DNA of 64,000 nucleotides from JAWLHA01 sp041690535. Lineage in GTDB: Bacteria; Pseudomonadota; Gammaproteobacteria; Thiohalomonadales; Thiohalomonadaceae. The position numbers and the translations under genes are program-made. Each line of letters starts with the position of its first letter. Position 1 is the first letter of the stretch. The notes under the pieces are model-generated. The model had not been told where the DNA came from. It saw only the letters and a list, made by a program, of their open reading frames with translations, and ran no database searches. Positions 1-8,519 of this stretch are shown here, piece by piece. Location: contig JAWLHA010000018.1 of assembly GCA_041690535.1 (NCBI GenBank), positions 1-64,000 on the forward strand. Reading direction: 5' to 3'.

Positions 1-99
1 GCGGCCGTCGAGCGTACATGGATGTATTCACAGCGTACCTGCTTTCAAGGACTTACATCGCTCACAGCACGGCCGCGACGTTAGTATGCGTTTACCCTG
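1..99. mobile_element. MITE-like CAGGG element, copy 1 (right part, cut by window edge)
   Basis: This is the right half of the family described under copy 6. It shows the inner arm ACCTGCTTTCAAGGACTTAC, the long-spacer form of the arm (cgctcacagcacggccgcga), and the terminus GTATGCGTTTACCCTG ending at 99. The left half and any target duplication lie outside the window. Its last bases supply the TAA stop of the prmC reading frame on the minus strand. Confidence 0.85.
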
Positions 100-1090
100 C
101 GATGACTCGATGAAGTGTAGGTCCTCCCGCGAGAAGGGGCGCCTTACCGAGGGCGGTGCGGGGAGGGGGCTGGGTATGGGAGGGGCGGGCGTGTGGTCGG
201 AGCGTCGGGAGCGCTACCCGGGCCTTGCTCGGTTCGGTTCCGGACTGAATTACCCCCCGCCAGCGGCCCGCTGCGATGCGGCCGTGGCCCTGCAGGTCGT
301 GGTAGTCCTCCACAAGCTCGAAGCCGCGCTGTCTGAGCAGACGGCAGATCGCAGCCCCTTGGTCGAAGCCGTGCTCCAGCAGGAGCCATCCCCCAGGGTC
401 GAGGTGGAGCGGGGCCCCATCGACCAACTCGCGGATGGCATCCAGCCCGTCGGGCCCGGAGGCGAGCGCCGAGCGCGGTTCGAAGCGCACGTCACCGGCA
501 GCGAGATGCGGATCGGATTCGGGGATATACGGCGGATTGGAGAGCAGCAGCTGAAACCGCTCCCCGCTGAGCGGCGCGTACCAGGAACCCTGACGAAATT
601 CGACGTTGCCAAGGCCGGCTTCGGTGGCATTCTCCTCCGCCACCGACAGCGCTGCGGATGAGACGTCGGTGGCGATCACCCGGCAGAGGGGGCGCTCGGC
701 GGCGAGCGCCAGTGCCACCGCACCGCTTCCCGTGGCCAAATCCGCGATTCGAAAGGGGGCGTCCGGGGGGAGCCGGACCAGGGCCTGCTCCACCAGCAGC
801 TCGGTCTCGGGGCGCGGGATGAGGGTATCCGGGGTGACTCGCAGCGACAGCGACCAGAACTCCCGCCGTCCCACGATGTAGGCCACCGGCTCCCCCCGGG
901 CCCGACGCGCCACCAGGCCCAGGAAGCGGGCGGTGGGGGCATCCTCCACCTCCCGTTCGGGCCAGGCAAACAGATAACTCCGGTCCCGCCCCAGCACATG
1001 CCCGAGCAGCACCTCCGCATCGAGGCGCGGCGAATCATGATGCCGGAGCCGGTCGCAAGCCTGCTCGAGGAGGTGCTGGATCGTTGCCAT
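92..1090 (-). CDS. prmC: Peptide chain release factor N5-glutamine methyltransferase PrmC, with an unusual C-terminal extension
   Basis: PrmC methylates the glutamine of the GGQ motif in release factors, using S-adenosylmethionine, in the cytoplasm. The N-terminal helical domain (about 1-80) is followed by the SAM motif ADLATGSGAVAL (about 117-128) and the catalytic SNPPYIPE (about 184-191). I chose the ATG giving MATIQHLL, which matches family N-termini. It is the third gene of hemA-prfA-prmC, 38 bp after prfA. As read the protein is 332 residues, about 50 more than usual. The normal end (RIAAGRWRG) is followed by a run of six G on the coding strand (253-258); one G fewer would put a TAA there and give 279 residues. 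The extra tail looks non-native and stops only at the TAA inside the adjacent repeat element. Confidence 0.93.
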   Translation of the reverse strand: MATIQHLLEQACDRLRHHDSPRLDAEVLLGHVLGRDRSYLFAWPEREVEDAPTARFLGLVARRARGEPVAYIVGRREFWSLSLRVTPDTLIPRPETELLVEQALVRLPPDAPFRIADLATGSGAVALALAAERPLCRVIATDVSSAALSVAEENATEAGLGNVEFRQGSWYAPLSGERFQLLLSNPPYIPESDPHLAAGDVRFEPRSALASGPDGLDAIRELVDGAPLHLDPGGWLLLEHGFDQGAAICRLLRQRGFELVEDYHDLQGHGRIAAGRWRGVIQSGTEPSKARVALPTLRPHARPSHTQPPPRTALGKAPLLAGGPTLHRVIAG

Positions 1091-1128
1091 GGGTGAGGTT
1101 GGAGGCGGGAGCTGCCGGCCTGTAGCGA

Positions 1129-2214
1129 TTACTCTTCCGCGAGGGCCGCCAGCTGATCCGCCTGATACTCGCTGATCAATGGTTCGATGACCTGGTCCAG
1201 CTCTCCCTCGACCACCTCCTCCAGCTTGTAGAGTGTGAGATTGATGCGGTGGTCGGTGATCCGGCCCTGAGGGAAGTTGTAGGTGCGGATCCGCTCCGAG
1301 CGATCGCCGCTGCCGACCAGCAGGCGCCGCGTGGCGGCCTGCTCGTTCTGCTGCTTGGCCTGCTCCTCGGCCTGCAACTTGGCCTGAAGCAGGGACATGG
1401 CGCGGGCGCGGTTCTTGTGCTGGGAGCGTTCGTCCTGGCACTCCACCACGATGCCGCTGGGCAGGTGGGTGATGCGGATGGCCGAATCGGTCTTGTTGAC
1501 GTGCTGCCCCCCGGCCCCCGAGGCGCGGAAGGTATCGACCTTCAAATCCGCGGGGTTGAGCTCCACCGTCTCCACCTCGTCCGGCTCCGGCATCACCGCC
1601 ACGGTGCAGGCGGAGGTGTGAATGCGGCCCTGGGACTCGGTTTCGGGCACCCGCTGCACCCGGTGGGCCCCCGATTCGAACTTCAGCCGCGAGTACGCCC
1701 CCTGGCCCTCGATGCGGGCGATCACCTCCTTGTAGCCGCCGTGTTCGCCCACGCTCTCGGAGAGCAGCTCCACGCGCCAGCGGCGTTGCTCGGCGTACTT
1801 CAGGTACATGCGCAGCAGGTCTCCGGCGAAGATGGCCGCCTCATCGCCCCCGGTGCCCGCACGGATTTCCAGGAAGATGTTCTTGCTGTCGTTGGGGTCC
1901 ACCGGCAGCAGCAGTTTGTTGAGCTCCAGTTCGAGCTCCTCGAGGCGCAGCCTGGCCCGTTTCTGCTCCTCCTCACCCATGGCCCGCATCTCGGGATCGG
2001 GTTCCTTCATCATCTCCCGGGCGGTCTCCAGATCCTCCTGGGCCGTCTGGTACTGATCGAAAGAACTCACCACAGGGCTCAGCTGCGCGTACTCCTTGGA
2101 GAGCGTGCGAAAGCGCCCCTGGTCGGCAATGACGGAGGGTTCGGCGAGCAGGGCATTGAGCTCCTGCAGCCGCTCGGAGAGATTCTCCAGCTTGCTACGG
2201 ATGGAGGCTTTCAC
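1129..2214 (-). CDS. prfA: Peptide chain release factor 1
   Basis: RF1 recognises UAA and UAG stop codons and triggers peptidyl-tRNA hydrolysis on the ribosome. The 361-residue length is typical. The GGQ catalytic loop SGAGGQHVNKTD lies at about 232-243. The codon-recognition tripeptide appears as PET within RVPETESQGR (about 188-197), where E. coli RF1 has PAT; both fit the RF1 P-x-T pattern. The GGQ glutamine is the substrate of PrmC, encoded just downstream. Only 7 bp separate it from the end of hemA, so the three genes are probably one transcript. Confidence 0.97.
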   Translation of the reverse strand: MKASIRSKLENLSERLQELNALLAEPSVIADQGRFRTLSKEYAQLSPVVSSFDQYQTAQEDLETAREMMKEPDPEMRAMGEEEQKRARLRLEELELELNKLLLPVDPNDSKNIFLEIRAGTGGDEAAIFAGDLLRMYLKYAEQRRWRVELLSESVGEHGGYKEVIARIEGQGAYSRLKFESGAHRVQRVPETESQGRIHTSACTVAVMPEPDEVETVELNPADLKVDTFRASGAGGQHVNKTDSAIRITHLPSGIVVECQDERSQHKNRARAMSLLQAKLQAEEQAKQQNEQAATRRLLVGSGDRSERIRTYNFPQGRITDHRINLTLYKLEEVVEGELDQVIEPLISEYQADQLAALAEE

Positions 2215-2221
2215 GGAAGGG

Positions 2222-3484
2222 TCAGTTGTCCGAGATCTTGAGGTTGAAGAGTTCGCGCGCGGTATCGAGCAGGGCGGTGCGCCCTTCGTAACCCGCTTGC
2301 TTCATCTGACTGCAGGGGCCGTGCATCAGTTTGTTGGTGAGTTGGCGTCCCAGCTCCCGCAGCACCAGCTCGGGGGCGTGACCGGCCCGGAGCTGCCGAA
2401 TGGCCTGTTCGATGGCCGCATCGCGCAGTGCCTCACTGCGCTCCCGGTACTGGCGGATGGTCTCCACCGCATCCAGGGAGCGCAGCCAGCCCATGAAGTG
2501 GGAAACCTGTGTATCGATGATCTCCTCCGCCTGGAGCGCCGCCTCCTGGCGCGAACGCAAGCCCTCCTGGATGATCTCCTGCAGGTCGTCCACCGTGTAA
2601 AGATAGACGTCGTCCAGCTCGCCCACCTGGCTCTCGATATCGCGCGGGACGGCGATATCCACCATGAACATGGGGCGGTGCTTGCGCACCTTCAGGGCCG
2701 CCTCGACCGCCCCCTTGCCCAGGATGGGCAGCGGGCTGGCCGTGGAGGAGATGACGATGTCGGCCTCTGCCAAGTGGGCCGGGATCTCGGCCAGGGAGAT
2801 GGCGTAGCCGTTGAATTCACTGGCCAGCAGATGGGCTCGCTCGAGGGTGCGGTTGGCCACGATGATGCGTTTGATGCCGCTCTCGTGGAGGTGTCGGGCC
2901 ACCAGTTCGATGGTCTCGCCGGCCCCGATGAGCAGGGCCGTGTGCTGGCCCAGGTTGCTGTAGATCTGCTTGGCCAGACTCACTGCGGCGAAGGCAACCG
3001 AGACCGGGCTGGCGCCGATGGCCGTGTCGGTTCGCACTTGCTTGGCCACCGTGAAGGTGTGCTGGAACAGGCGGTTGAGCAGTTGGCCGATGGTGCCCGC
3101 CTCGTGGGCCGCGGCGTAGGCCTGCTTCATCTGCCCCAGGATCTGCGGCTCGCCCAGGACCAGGGAGTCGAGTCCGCTGGCCACCCGCAGGATGTGCTTG
3201 ACCGCAAGCCGGTCCGGATGGGCGTAGACGTAGGGTTCCACCTCACCAGGGCCCAGCCGGTGAAAGGCACTGAGCCACTCCACCACTGGCCCGGCATCTC
3301 CGCCGTGCAGCCCGCAGTAGACCTCGGTGCGATTGCAGGTGGAGAGAATGGCCGCCTCGTTGATCGCGCCCGCAGAGGTGAGTTCCCGCAGCGCCATGGG
3401 AAGGCGTTCGGGAGAAAATGCCACCCGCTCCCGTATGCTGACCGGGGCGGTCTTGTGGTTGATGCCGAGTGCGAGAATTGCCAT
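2222..3484 (-). CDS. hemA: Glutamyl-tRNA reductase
   Basis: HemA reduces glutamyl-tRNA(Glu) to glutamate-1-semialdehyde with NADPH, the first committed step of C5-pathway tetrapyrrole synthesis. The N-terminus LALGINHKTAPVSIRERVAF is characteristic, and the catalytic cysteine is Cys50 in ILSTCNRTEVYC. An NADP-binding fold follows (GAGETIELVARHL), then the C-terminal dimerisation helix. The length of 420 residues is normal. It is first in the hemA-prfA-prmC string and divergent from the TPR/lolB/ispE string, the arrangement seen in E. coli and many gammaproteobacteria. A sigma70-type promoter lies about 60-90 bp upstream. Confidence 0.97.
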   Translation of the reverse strand: MAILALGINHKTAPVSIRERVAFSPERLPMALRELTSAGAINEAAILSTCNRTEVYCGLHGGDAGPVVEWLSAFHRLGPGEVEPYVYAHPDRLAVKHILRVASGLDSLVLGEPQILGQMKQAYAAAHEAGTIGQLLNRLFQHTFTVAKQVRTDTAIGASPVSVAFAAVSLAKQIYSNLGQHTALLIGAGETIELVARHLHESGIKRIIVANRTLERAHLLASEFNGYAISLAEIPAHLAEADIVISSTASPLPILGKGAVEAALKVRKHRPMFMVDIAVPRDIESQVGELDDVYLYTVDDLQEIIQEGLRSRQEAALQAEEIIDTQVSHFMGWLRSLDAVETIRQYRERSEALRDAAIEQAIRQLRAGHAPELVLRELGRQLTNKLMHGPCSQMKQAGYEGRTALLDTARELFNLKISDN

Positions 3485-3544
3485 TAGTGTCTACGGGGCG
3501 GCCTCTGGGCAGAAAACAGCTCATTCTGCGGCAGGTAATGCATT

Positions 3545-3573
3545 ATTATCAACTATATGGCTTGGAGCGACAA
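3545..3573 (-). promoter_or_regulatory. Probable sigma70 promoter of hemA
   Basis: Read on the minus strand: -35 TTGTCG, a 17-bp spacer and -10 GATAAT, ending about 60 bp before the hemA start. It lies between hemA and repeat copy 2, so the insertion has not separated it from the gene. Confidence 0.55.
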
Positions 3574-3693
3574 AGCCGTGTGCGGGCAGCGTGAGGCGAT
3601 GCCCAGCCGCCATGCCGCGTTAGAACTCGCCCCAGCCGACGTACTCTATTGAACAAGAACCTGCCCCGGGCCACAAGTCTCAATGCTTGGACC

Positions 3694-3939
3694 CAGGGTG
3701 AATGCATACTTACCCAAGAGCGATGTAAGTCCTTGAAAGCAGGTCGACGGCCGCATGGATTGGTGCAAGGACGCACTTATGCCGCGGGAGGGCAGGATGC
3801 CCGAAGCGGCCGCGGCCGTCGAGCCTACAGGGATGGAAGATGATTGCTCCTGCATCATCTTCACTCCCGACATCCATGTCTGTCGTGTACCGGCTTTCAA
3901 GGACTTACATCGCACTTGGGTAAGTACGCGTTCACCCTG
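3694..3939. mobile_element. MITE-like CAGGG element, copy 2 (246 bp, long class)
   Basis: It begins CAGGGTGAATGCATAC and ends GTACGCGTTCACCCTG. It is flanked by the direct repeat GCTTGGACC (9 bp, 3685-3693 and 3940-3948), a clear target-site duplication. Unlike the other copies, both arms are of the short type (ACTTACCCAAGAG and its complement). The centre carries the extra hairpins of the long class: GTGC-aagga-CGCAC, a GCCGC...GCGGC stem, and the GAAGAT...ATCTTC loop. It sits in the divergent gap between hemA and the TPR lipoprotein gene. No ORF of its own is evident. Confidence 0.93.
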
Positions 3940-3986
3940 GCTTGGACCGCAGAGGGGCCCGCAGCGACTGCGGAAGGTGATCGGAG

Positions 3987-4016
3987 TTGAACGGATGGGT
4001 CGACAGACCCCATATT
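3987..4016 (+). promoter_or_regulatory. Candidate promoter of the TPR-lolB-ispE string, with a palindrome in its spacer
   Basis: A -35 TTGAAC and -10 CATATT are separated by 18 bp. The spacer contains the inverted repeat GGGTC-gaca-GACCC (3997-4010), where a repressor could act or where strand pairing could alter spacing. The promoter lies between repeat copy 2 and the TPR gene. Confidence 0.4.
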
Positions 4017-4048
4017 CTTGCGGATGAGCGGCCGCGGAGAGCGTCGAG

Positions 4049-5773
4049 ATGAGGAAATACCCCCTACCGCTGCTGGCCCTGCTGACGGTCAGTGCATGCA
4101 GCCAAATGCCCCCGAACGAAGGGACCGGGAACCCGGAAGTACAGGCCCCCCCGCCGGCGCCCGTCATGCAGCCGGCACCGCTCCCGGAGGTGGCGCTTAC
4201 CGCCGATCTCCTCTACAGGCTGATGGCGGCGGAAATGGCGGTTCAGAAGGGGCAGCTGAAAGTGGCCGCCGCGGCTTATCTCGTCGTTGCGCGGCAGACA
4301 CAGGATTTGCGTGCCGCCAAGCGTGCCGCCCAGTTGGCCATCTACGCCCGGGATCAGGTCGTGGCGCTCGAGGCGGCCGAGCTGTGGGCGGCGCTGGAAC
4401 CGGAGAGCATCGATGCCCATCAGTCGGCCGCGGCCCTGCTGTTGAGCTCTGGACGGGCCGAGGAGGCGGTTGAGCACCTCGAATACGTGCTGTCGGCCGG
4501 TGGCGACACCGCCCAGAGCTTCTCGATGGTCACCAACCTGCTCAATCGGGAACACGATCGCCAGCGGGCGCTCGAGATCATGCGCCGTCTGGTGGAGGTG
4601 CGCCATGACGACCCCCATGCGCTCTACGCCTATGGTCATCTCGCTTACCTGTTCGAAAAGCACGAGCTCGCCCGCCACACTGTGGAGCGGCTTCTGACCG
4701 TGAGCCCCGCCATGAGCCAGGCGCTGGTGCTGAAGGCCAATATCCTCAACAAGCTCGGCGAGCGCGAAGCCGCGCTCCAGGCGCTGGACGCGGCGGTGAC
4801 GGCGAACCCCGACGACAACGCCTTGCGTCTCACTTACGCCCGCTTCCTGGTGGACGCCCGCCAGCTGGAGACGGCCCGGCAACAGTTCGAGGAGCTGGCC
4901 CAGAGACTGCCCCGCAATGGCGATGTCTTCTACGCCCTCGGGCTGCTCTCGATGCAGGCCGGTGACCACCAGCAGGCACAGAACTACTTTGAGAAGCTCC
5001 TCAAGCTGGGGGAACACACCGACGAAGCGGCATTCGCGCTGGGGCAGCTCTCGGAGATGGCCGAGGACCATGAGTCGGCCCTGAAGTGGTACGGCACCGT
5101 AACCGACGGGGACAACCTTCTCGAGGCCCGGCTTCGCACCGCCATCATCATCCAGCGCCGCGATGGGGTGGATGCGGCGCGCGAATACCTGGGAGCCCTG
5201 CCGCTCGAAGGGGCCAGTGCCCAAGTGCGGCGCTACCTGGCCGAGGTGGAGATCCTGCGCAGTGTCGATCGCTTCGAGGAGTCCATTGCGGTTTGCGACA
5301 GGGCGCTGGAGAGCCACCCCGACAACATCGATCTGCTCTATGCCCGCGGCATGAGCAGTGAGAAGGTGGGGCGCATCGACCTTCTGGAGCGGGATATGCG
5401 TGCGATCCTGGCCATCGAACCCGACAACGCCCAGGCCCTCAACGCCCTTGGTTATACGCTGGCCGACCGCACCGACCGTTACGATGAGGCCTATCAGTAC
5501 ATCAAGCGGGCCTTGCAACTGGCGCCCAATGACCCTGCCGTGATCGACAGCATGGGCTGGGTGCTCTACCGCCTGGGGCGGTTCGAGGATGCGGCCCGGG
5601 AGCTGCGCCGGGCACTGGCGATGCAGCCGGACGGCGAGATCGCGGCTCACCTGGGTGAGGTCCTGTGGGTCATGGGACATCAGCAGGAGGCCCGGGATGT
5701 CTGGAACCAGGCCCTCGAATACGCCCCTGAGCACGCCATCCTGCGCCAGGTCATCCATCGGTTGACCGAATGA
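4049..5773 (+). CDS. TPR-repeat lipoprotein
   Basis: This is a 574-residue protein with a lipoprotein signal: a hydrophobic stretch LPLLALLTVSAC with lipobox Cys17, followed by a Pro/Ala-rich linker. The rest is a solenoid of tetratricopeptide repeats, for example AQALNALGYTLADRTDRYDE and AVIDSMGWVLYRLGRFEDAA. TPR proteins act as scaffolds. A protein of this type commonly precedes lolB in gammaproteobacteria, so a role at the outer membrane or cell envelope is likely, but the partner is unknown. The stop overlaps the lolB start (ATGA), indicating coupling. Confidence 0.88.
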   Translation: MRKYPLPLLALLTVSACSQMPPNEGTGNPEVQAPPPAPVMQPAPLPEVALTADLLYRLMAAEMAVQKGQLKVAAAAYLVVARQTQDLRAAKRAAQLAIYARDQVVALEAAELWAALEPESIDAHQSAAALLLSSGRAEEAVEHLEYVLSAGGDTAQSFSMVTNLLNREHDRQRALEIMRRLVEVRHDDPHALYAYGHLAYLFEKHELARHTVERLLTVSPAMSQALVLKANILNKLGEREAALQALDAAVTANPDDNALRLTYARFLVDARQLETARQQFEELAQRLPRNGDVFYALGLLSMQAGDHQQAQNYFEKLLKLGEHTDEAAFALGQLSEMAEDHESALKWYGTVTDGDNLLEARLRTAIIIQRRDGVDAAREYLGALPLEGASAQVRRYLAEVEILRSVDRFEESIAVCDRALESHPDNIDLLYARGMSSEKVGRIDLLERDMRAILAIEPDNAQALNALGYTLADRTDRYDEAYQYIKRALQLAPNDPAVIDSMGWVLYRLGRFEDAARELRRALAMQPDGEIAAHLGEVLWVMGHQQEARDVWNQALEYAPEHAILRQVIHRLTE

Positions 5774-6384
5774 AGGCGTTTTTCGGCCCATGGATCCTTG
5801 CGCTGATACTCGCAGGCTGTGCAGGGACACCGCCCCGCCCCCTTCCGGCAGACCTTGAACTTGCCTGGCAGCGCCATCAGGCCGCCGTGCAGGCGCTCAA
5901 TGCCTGGCAGTTGGTGGGGCGGTTGGGGGTTACCACTGAGCGGGAGGGGTGGCAGGCCACCCTGGATTGGCGGCAGACGGAAGATCGCTACGCCATCCGC
6001 ATCATCGGGCCGTTCGGCCAGGGGACGGTGGAGCTGACGGGCAGCGGTGATTTTGTCGTCCTGCGTGACAGTGAGGGGCAGAGCGTCGTTTCGGATGACC
6101 CCGAGTCCCTCCTGTTCGGGCAACTTGGGGTAAAGGTCCCGGTGGAGGCGCTGCGTTACTGGGTGCTGGGCCTGCCGGCCCCCGGCCCCGGCACCCCGGT
6201 GTTGGACGCCTACGGGCGTCTGGCTCGCCTCGCCCAGGGCGGGTGGACGATCGAGTTTCTCGATTATGCCCCCGAGGGGCAGGTGGAGCTGCCGGGCAGG
6301 ATCTTCGTCCGCAACGATGCCGCCCGCGTGCGGCTCGTGATCAGTCGCTGGGAACTGTTTCCCCCCAAGATAGAAACGTTGTAA
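5770..6384 (+). CDS. lolB: Outer-membrane lipoprotein LolB
   Basis: LolB takes lipoproteins from the periplasmic carrier LolA and inserts them in the outer membrane. The protein has 204 residues, with signal and lipobox LALILAGC (Cys17). The mature part fits the LolB half-barrel, including the LRYWVLGLPAPG segment that precedes the lipid-binding core. It overlaps the preceding TPR gene by 4 bp and is followed 4 bp later by ispE, the usual lolB-ispE order. Confidence 0.92.
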   Translation: MKAFFGPWILALILAGCAGTPPRPLPADLELAWQRHQAAVQALNAWQLVGRLGVTTEREGWQATLDWRQTEDRYAIRIIGPFGQGTVELTGSGDFVVLRDSEGQSVVSDDPESLLFGQLGVKVPVEALRYWVLGLPAPGPGTPVLDAYGRLARLAQGGWTIEFLDYAPEGQVELPGRIFVRNDAARVRLVISRWELFPPKIETL

Positions 6385-6388
6385 CTCC

Positions 6389-7234
6389 ATGATCTCGCAA
6401 GATTGGCCGGCTCCGGCCAAGTTGAATCTCTTTCTCCACATTACCGGTCGCCGCGCCGACGGTTATCACCTGCTGCAGACGCTGTTCCAGTTCGTGGACT
6501 ACGGCGATACGCTCTCCTTCACCATACGGCCGGATGGGCGGGTGCGGCGCCTCGGCGAGGTGGAGGGGGTGAGTGAGGCGCAGGACCTGGTGATCCGGGC
6601 GGCCCGACTGCTGCAGCGGGCGAGCGGCTGCACCCGGGGGGCGGACATCAACCTGCACAAGCGCCTGCCCATGGGGGGCGGGCTGGGTGGCGGCAGCTCC
6701 GATGCCGCCACCACGCTGGTGGCCCTCAACCGGTTGTGGGCGCTCAATTGGCCCACGGAGCGCCTGGCGGAGCTTGCCCTGCAGCTGGGTGCGGACGTGC
6801 CGGTATTCGTCAAGGGCGAGGCCGCCTGGGCCGAAGGGATCGGCGAGCGGCTCGAGCCGGTCGAGCTCCCGGAGCCGTGGTATGTGGTGATTGCGCCGCC
6901 GGTGCAGGTGCCCACCCCGCTTCTGTTTGCCCATCCGGAATTGACACGGGATTGTCCACCCATCAAAATACGCGCCTTTCTCGACGGCGAGACGGGTAAC
7001 GTCTTCCAGCCGCTGGTCTGTCGCCTGTTTCCGGCCGTGGCCGAGGCGATGGCGTGGCTGGGCCAGCACGGCAACGCGCGCCTGACCGGCAGCGGCGGGT
7101 GCATCTTCGCCGCCTTCGAGCATGAGCAGACGGCCCGGCGGATCCACGCAGCAATGCCGGAAGGCTGGCGGGGTTTTGTCGCCCGCGGGAGGAATCGTTC
7201 TCCGCTTCTGGAGCGATTGCACTCTCCGGCGTAA
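6389..7234 (+). CDS. ispE: 4-diphosphocytidyl-2-C-methyl-D-erythritol kinase
   Basis: IspE phosphorylates CDP-methylerythritol with ATP in the non-mevalonate isoprenoid pathway. It is a GHMP kinase of 281 residues. Visible motifs are PAPAKLNLFLHI (Lys11), the glycine-rich ATP loop LPMGGGLGGGSSDAATT (about 93-109), the catalytic Asp in LGADVPVF (about 136), and the C-terminal TGSGGCIF. It is followed by tRNA-Gln and prs, an order conserved in many gammaproteobacteria. Confidence 0.96.
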   Translation: MISQDWPAPAKLNLFLHITGRRADGYHLLQTLFQFVDYGDTLSFTIRPDGRVRRLGEVEGVSEAQDLVIRAARLLQRASGCTRGADINLHKRLPMGGGLGGGSSDAATTLVALNRLWALNWPTERLAELALQLGADVPVFVKGEAAWAEGIGERLEPVELPEPWYVVIAPPVQVPTPLLFAHPELTRDCPPIKIRAFLDGETGNVFQPLVCRLFPAVAEAMAWLGQHGNARLTGSGGCIFAAFEHEQTARRIHAAMPEGWRGFVARGRNRSPLLERLHSPA

Positions 7235-7265
7235 GTCCGCCCGTCGCCACTTACTGATAGTTTAT

Positions 7266-7340
7266 TGGGGTGTAGCCAAGCGGTAAGGCACCGGATTTTG
7301 ATTCCGGCATTCCCAGGTTCGAATCCTGGCACCCCAGCCA
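7266..7340 (+). tRNA. tRNA-Gln (anticodon TTG)
   Basis: A full cloverleaf of 75 nt with encoded CCA. The acceptor stem TGGGGTG pairs with CACCCCA. The anticodon arm CCGGA-TTTTGAT-TCCGG gives anticodon TTG, and the T arm is CCAGG-TTCGAAT-CCTGG. It sits between ispE and prs and may be processed from a longer transcript; I see no convincing promoter of its own. Confidence 0.97.
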
Positions 7341-7396
7341 CTTCCAGCCATATTGAATACTCGCCAATGGTTCGGCATCGTCACAGAGGGTCATCC

Positions 7397-8344
7397 GTGT
7401 CAGACATGATGGTGTTCGCGGGGAACGCCAACCCCCAGCTGGCCCAGGATATCGCCGCCTATCTTTCCATGCCCCTCGGGAAGGCCATCGTCGGCCGCTT
7501 CAGTGACGGCGAGGTGATGGTCGAAATCCTGGAAAACGTGCGCGGCAAGCATGTCTTCATCGTCCAACCCACCTGCGTGCCCACCAACGACAACCTGATG
7601 GAGTTGTTCGTGATGGTGGACGCCATGCGGCGCGCCTCGGCGGGGGTGGTCACGGCGGTGATCCCTTACTTCGGCTACGCACGCCAGGATCGCCGTCCCC
7701 GCTCGGCCCGGGTGCCCATCACCGCCAAGGTGATCGCCAACATGCTCACCTCGGTGGGGGTGAACAAGGTCCTGACCGTGGACCTCCATGCCGACCAGAT
7801 CCAGGGCTTTTTCGATATCCCGGTGGACAATGTCTACGCCTCGCCCATCCTGCTGGGCGAGATCTACCGTGACCTCGGCCCCAACACGATCGTCGTCTCC
7901 CCCGACGTGGGCGGGGTGGTTCGCGCCCGCGCCGTGGCCAAGCGGCTGGACGATGCCGACCTCGCCATCATTGACAAGCGCCGCCCCCGCGCCAACGTCG
8001 CACAGGTGATGCACATCATCGGTGATGTGCGCGACCGCACCTGCGTGCTGGTGGATGACCTGGTGGATACCGCCGGTACCCTGTGCCAGGCGGCAAAGGC
8101 CCTGAAAGAGCACGGCGCCGCCAAGGTGAAGGCGTACATTACCCATCCGGTGCTCTCCGGCCCCGCGGTGGAGAACATCGAGAATTCACAATTGGACGAG
8201 CTGGTGGTCACCGACACCATCCCGCTCAGCCCCGAGGTGAAGGCCTGTCCGCGCATTCGTCAACTCTCGGTGGCGGAGCTGCTGGCGGAGACCATGCGCC
8301 GCATCTACAACGAGGAGTCGGTCAGCTCCTTGTACATGGATTGA
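7397..8344 (+). CDS. prs: Ribose-phosphate pyrophosphokinase (PRPP synthetase)
   Basis: Prs makes 5-phosphoribosyl-1-pyrophosphate from ribose-5-phosphate and ATP for nucleotide, His, Trp and NAD synthesis. I chose the GTG giving MSDMMVFAGN because it aligns with family N-termini and has CAGAGGG 8 bp upstream; the frame is open further upstream, through the tRNA. The protein has 315 residues. Key features are the flexible-loop region YFGYARQDRRPRSARVPITA, His131 in TVDLHADQIQGFFD, and the PRPP-binding loop CVLVDDLVDTAGTL (about 216-229). Confidence 0.97.
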   Translation: MSDMMVFAGNANPQLAQDIAAYLSMPLGKAIVGRFSDGEVMVEILENVRGKHVFIVQPTCVPTNDNLMELFVMVDAMRRASAGVVTAVIPYFGYARQDRRPRSARVPITAKVIANMLTSVGVNKVLTVDLHADQIQGFFDIPVDNVYASPILLGEIYRDLGPNTIVVSPDVGGVVRARAVAKRLDDADLAIIDKRRPRANVAQVMHIIGDVRDRTCVLVDDLVDTAGTLCQAAKALKEHGAAKVKAYITHPVLSGPAVENIENSQLDELVVTDTIPLSPEVKACPRIRQLSVAELLAETMRRIYNEESVSSLYMD

Positions 8345-8359
8345 ACAGAACATCAGAGA

Positions 8360-8395
8360 CAAGTGGCAGGACACAAGGGTTTTCCTTGTCACTTG
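8360..8395 (+). terminator. Nested stem-loop after prs
   Basis: CAAGTG pairs with CACTTG around an inner perfect stem ACAAGG-gtttt-CCTTGT, with a 7-nt bulge on the left. It starts 15 bp after the prs stop and lacks a long U-tract. It could be a weak terminator, an mRNA 3-prime stabiliser, or part of the rplY leader. Confidence 0.45.
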
Positions 8396-8446
8396 GTCTG
8401 GTCTGTGAACGTTCCTTTCGTCGCCCCTGGTCGCGGGGGCGGCGGT

Positions 8447-8489
8447 GCAAACCACCCCGGACGGCACTGGGCCGCCCGGGGTGGTTTGC
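8447..8489 (+). terminator. Strong GC stem-loop between prs and rplY
   Basis: GCAAACCACCCCGG pairs perfectly over 14 bp with CCGGGGTGGTTTGC around a 15-nt loop. It ends 30 bp before the rplY start and is followed by TTGTCACT rather than a U-run. It may be a terminator for prs or an attenuator/leader structure for rplY. Confidence 0.55.
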
Positions 8490-8519
8490 TTGTCACTAGC
8501 CTAACTGGAGAAAACACTA

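Noticed and set aside
1249..2241. Long plus-strand reading frames opposite prfA, hemA, rnfC, metG, purM and others
   Set aside because: They are antisense shadows of GC-rich conserved genes, lacking recognisable protein features.
3646..4167. Open reading frames running through repeat copies (also near 25.8, 30.5, 37.9 and 47.1 kb)
   Set aside because: They differ in frame and extent between copies, have no ribosome-binding sites, and arise because the inverted repeat lacks stops in some frames. No transposase motif is present.
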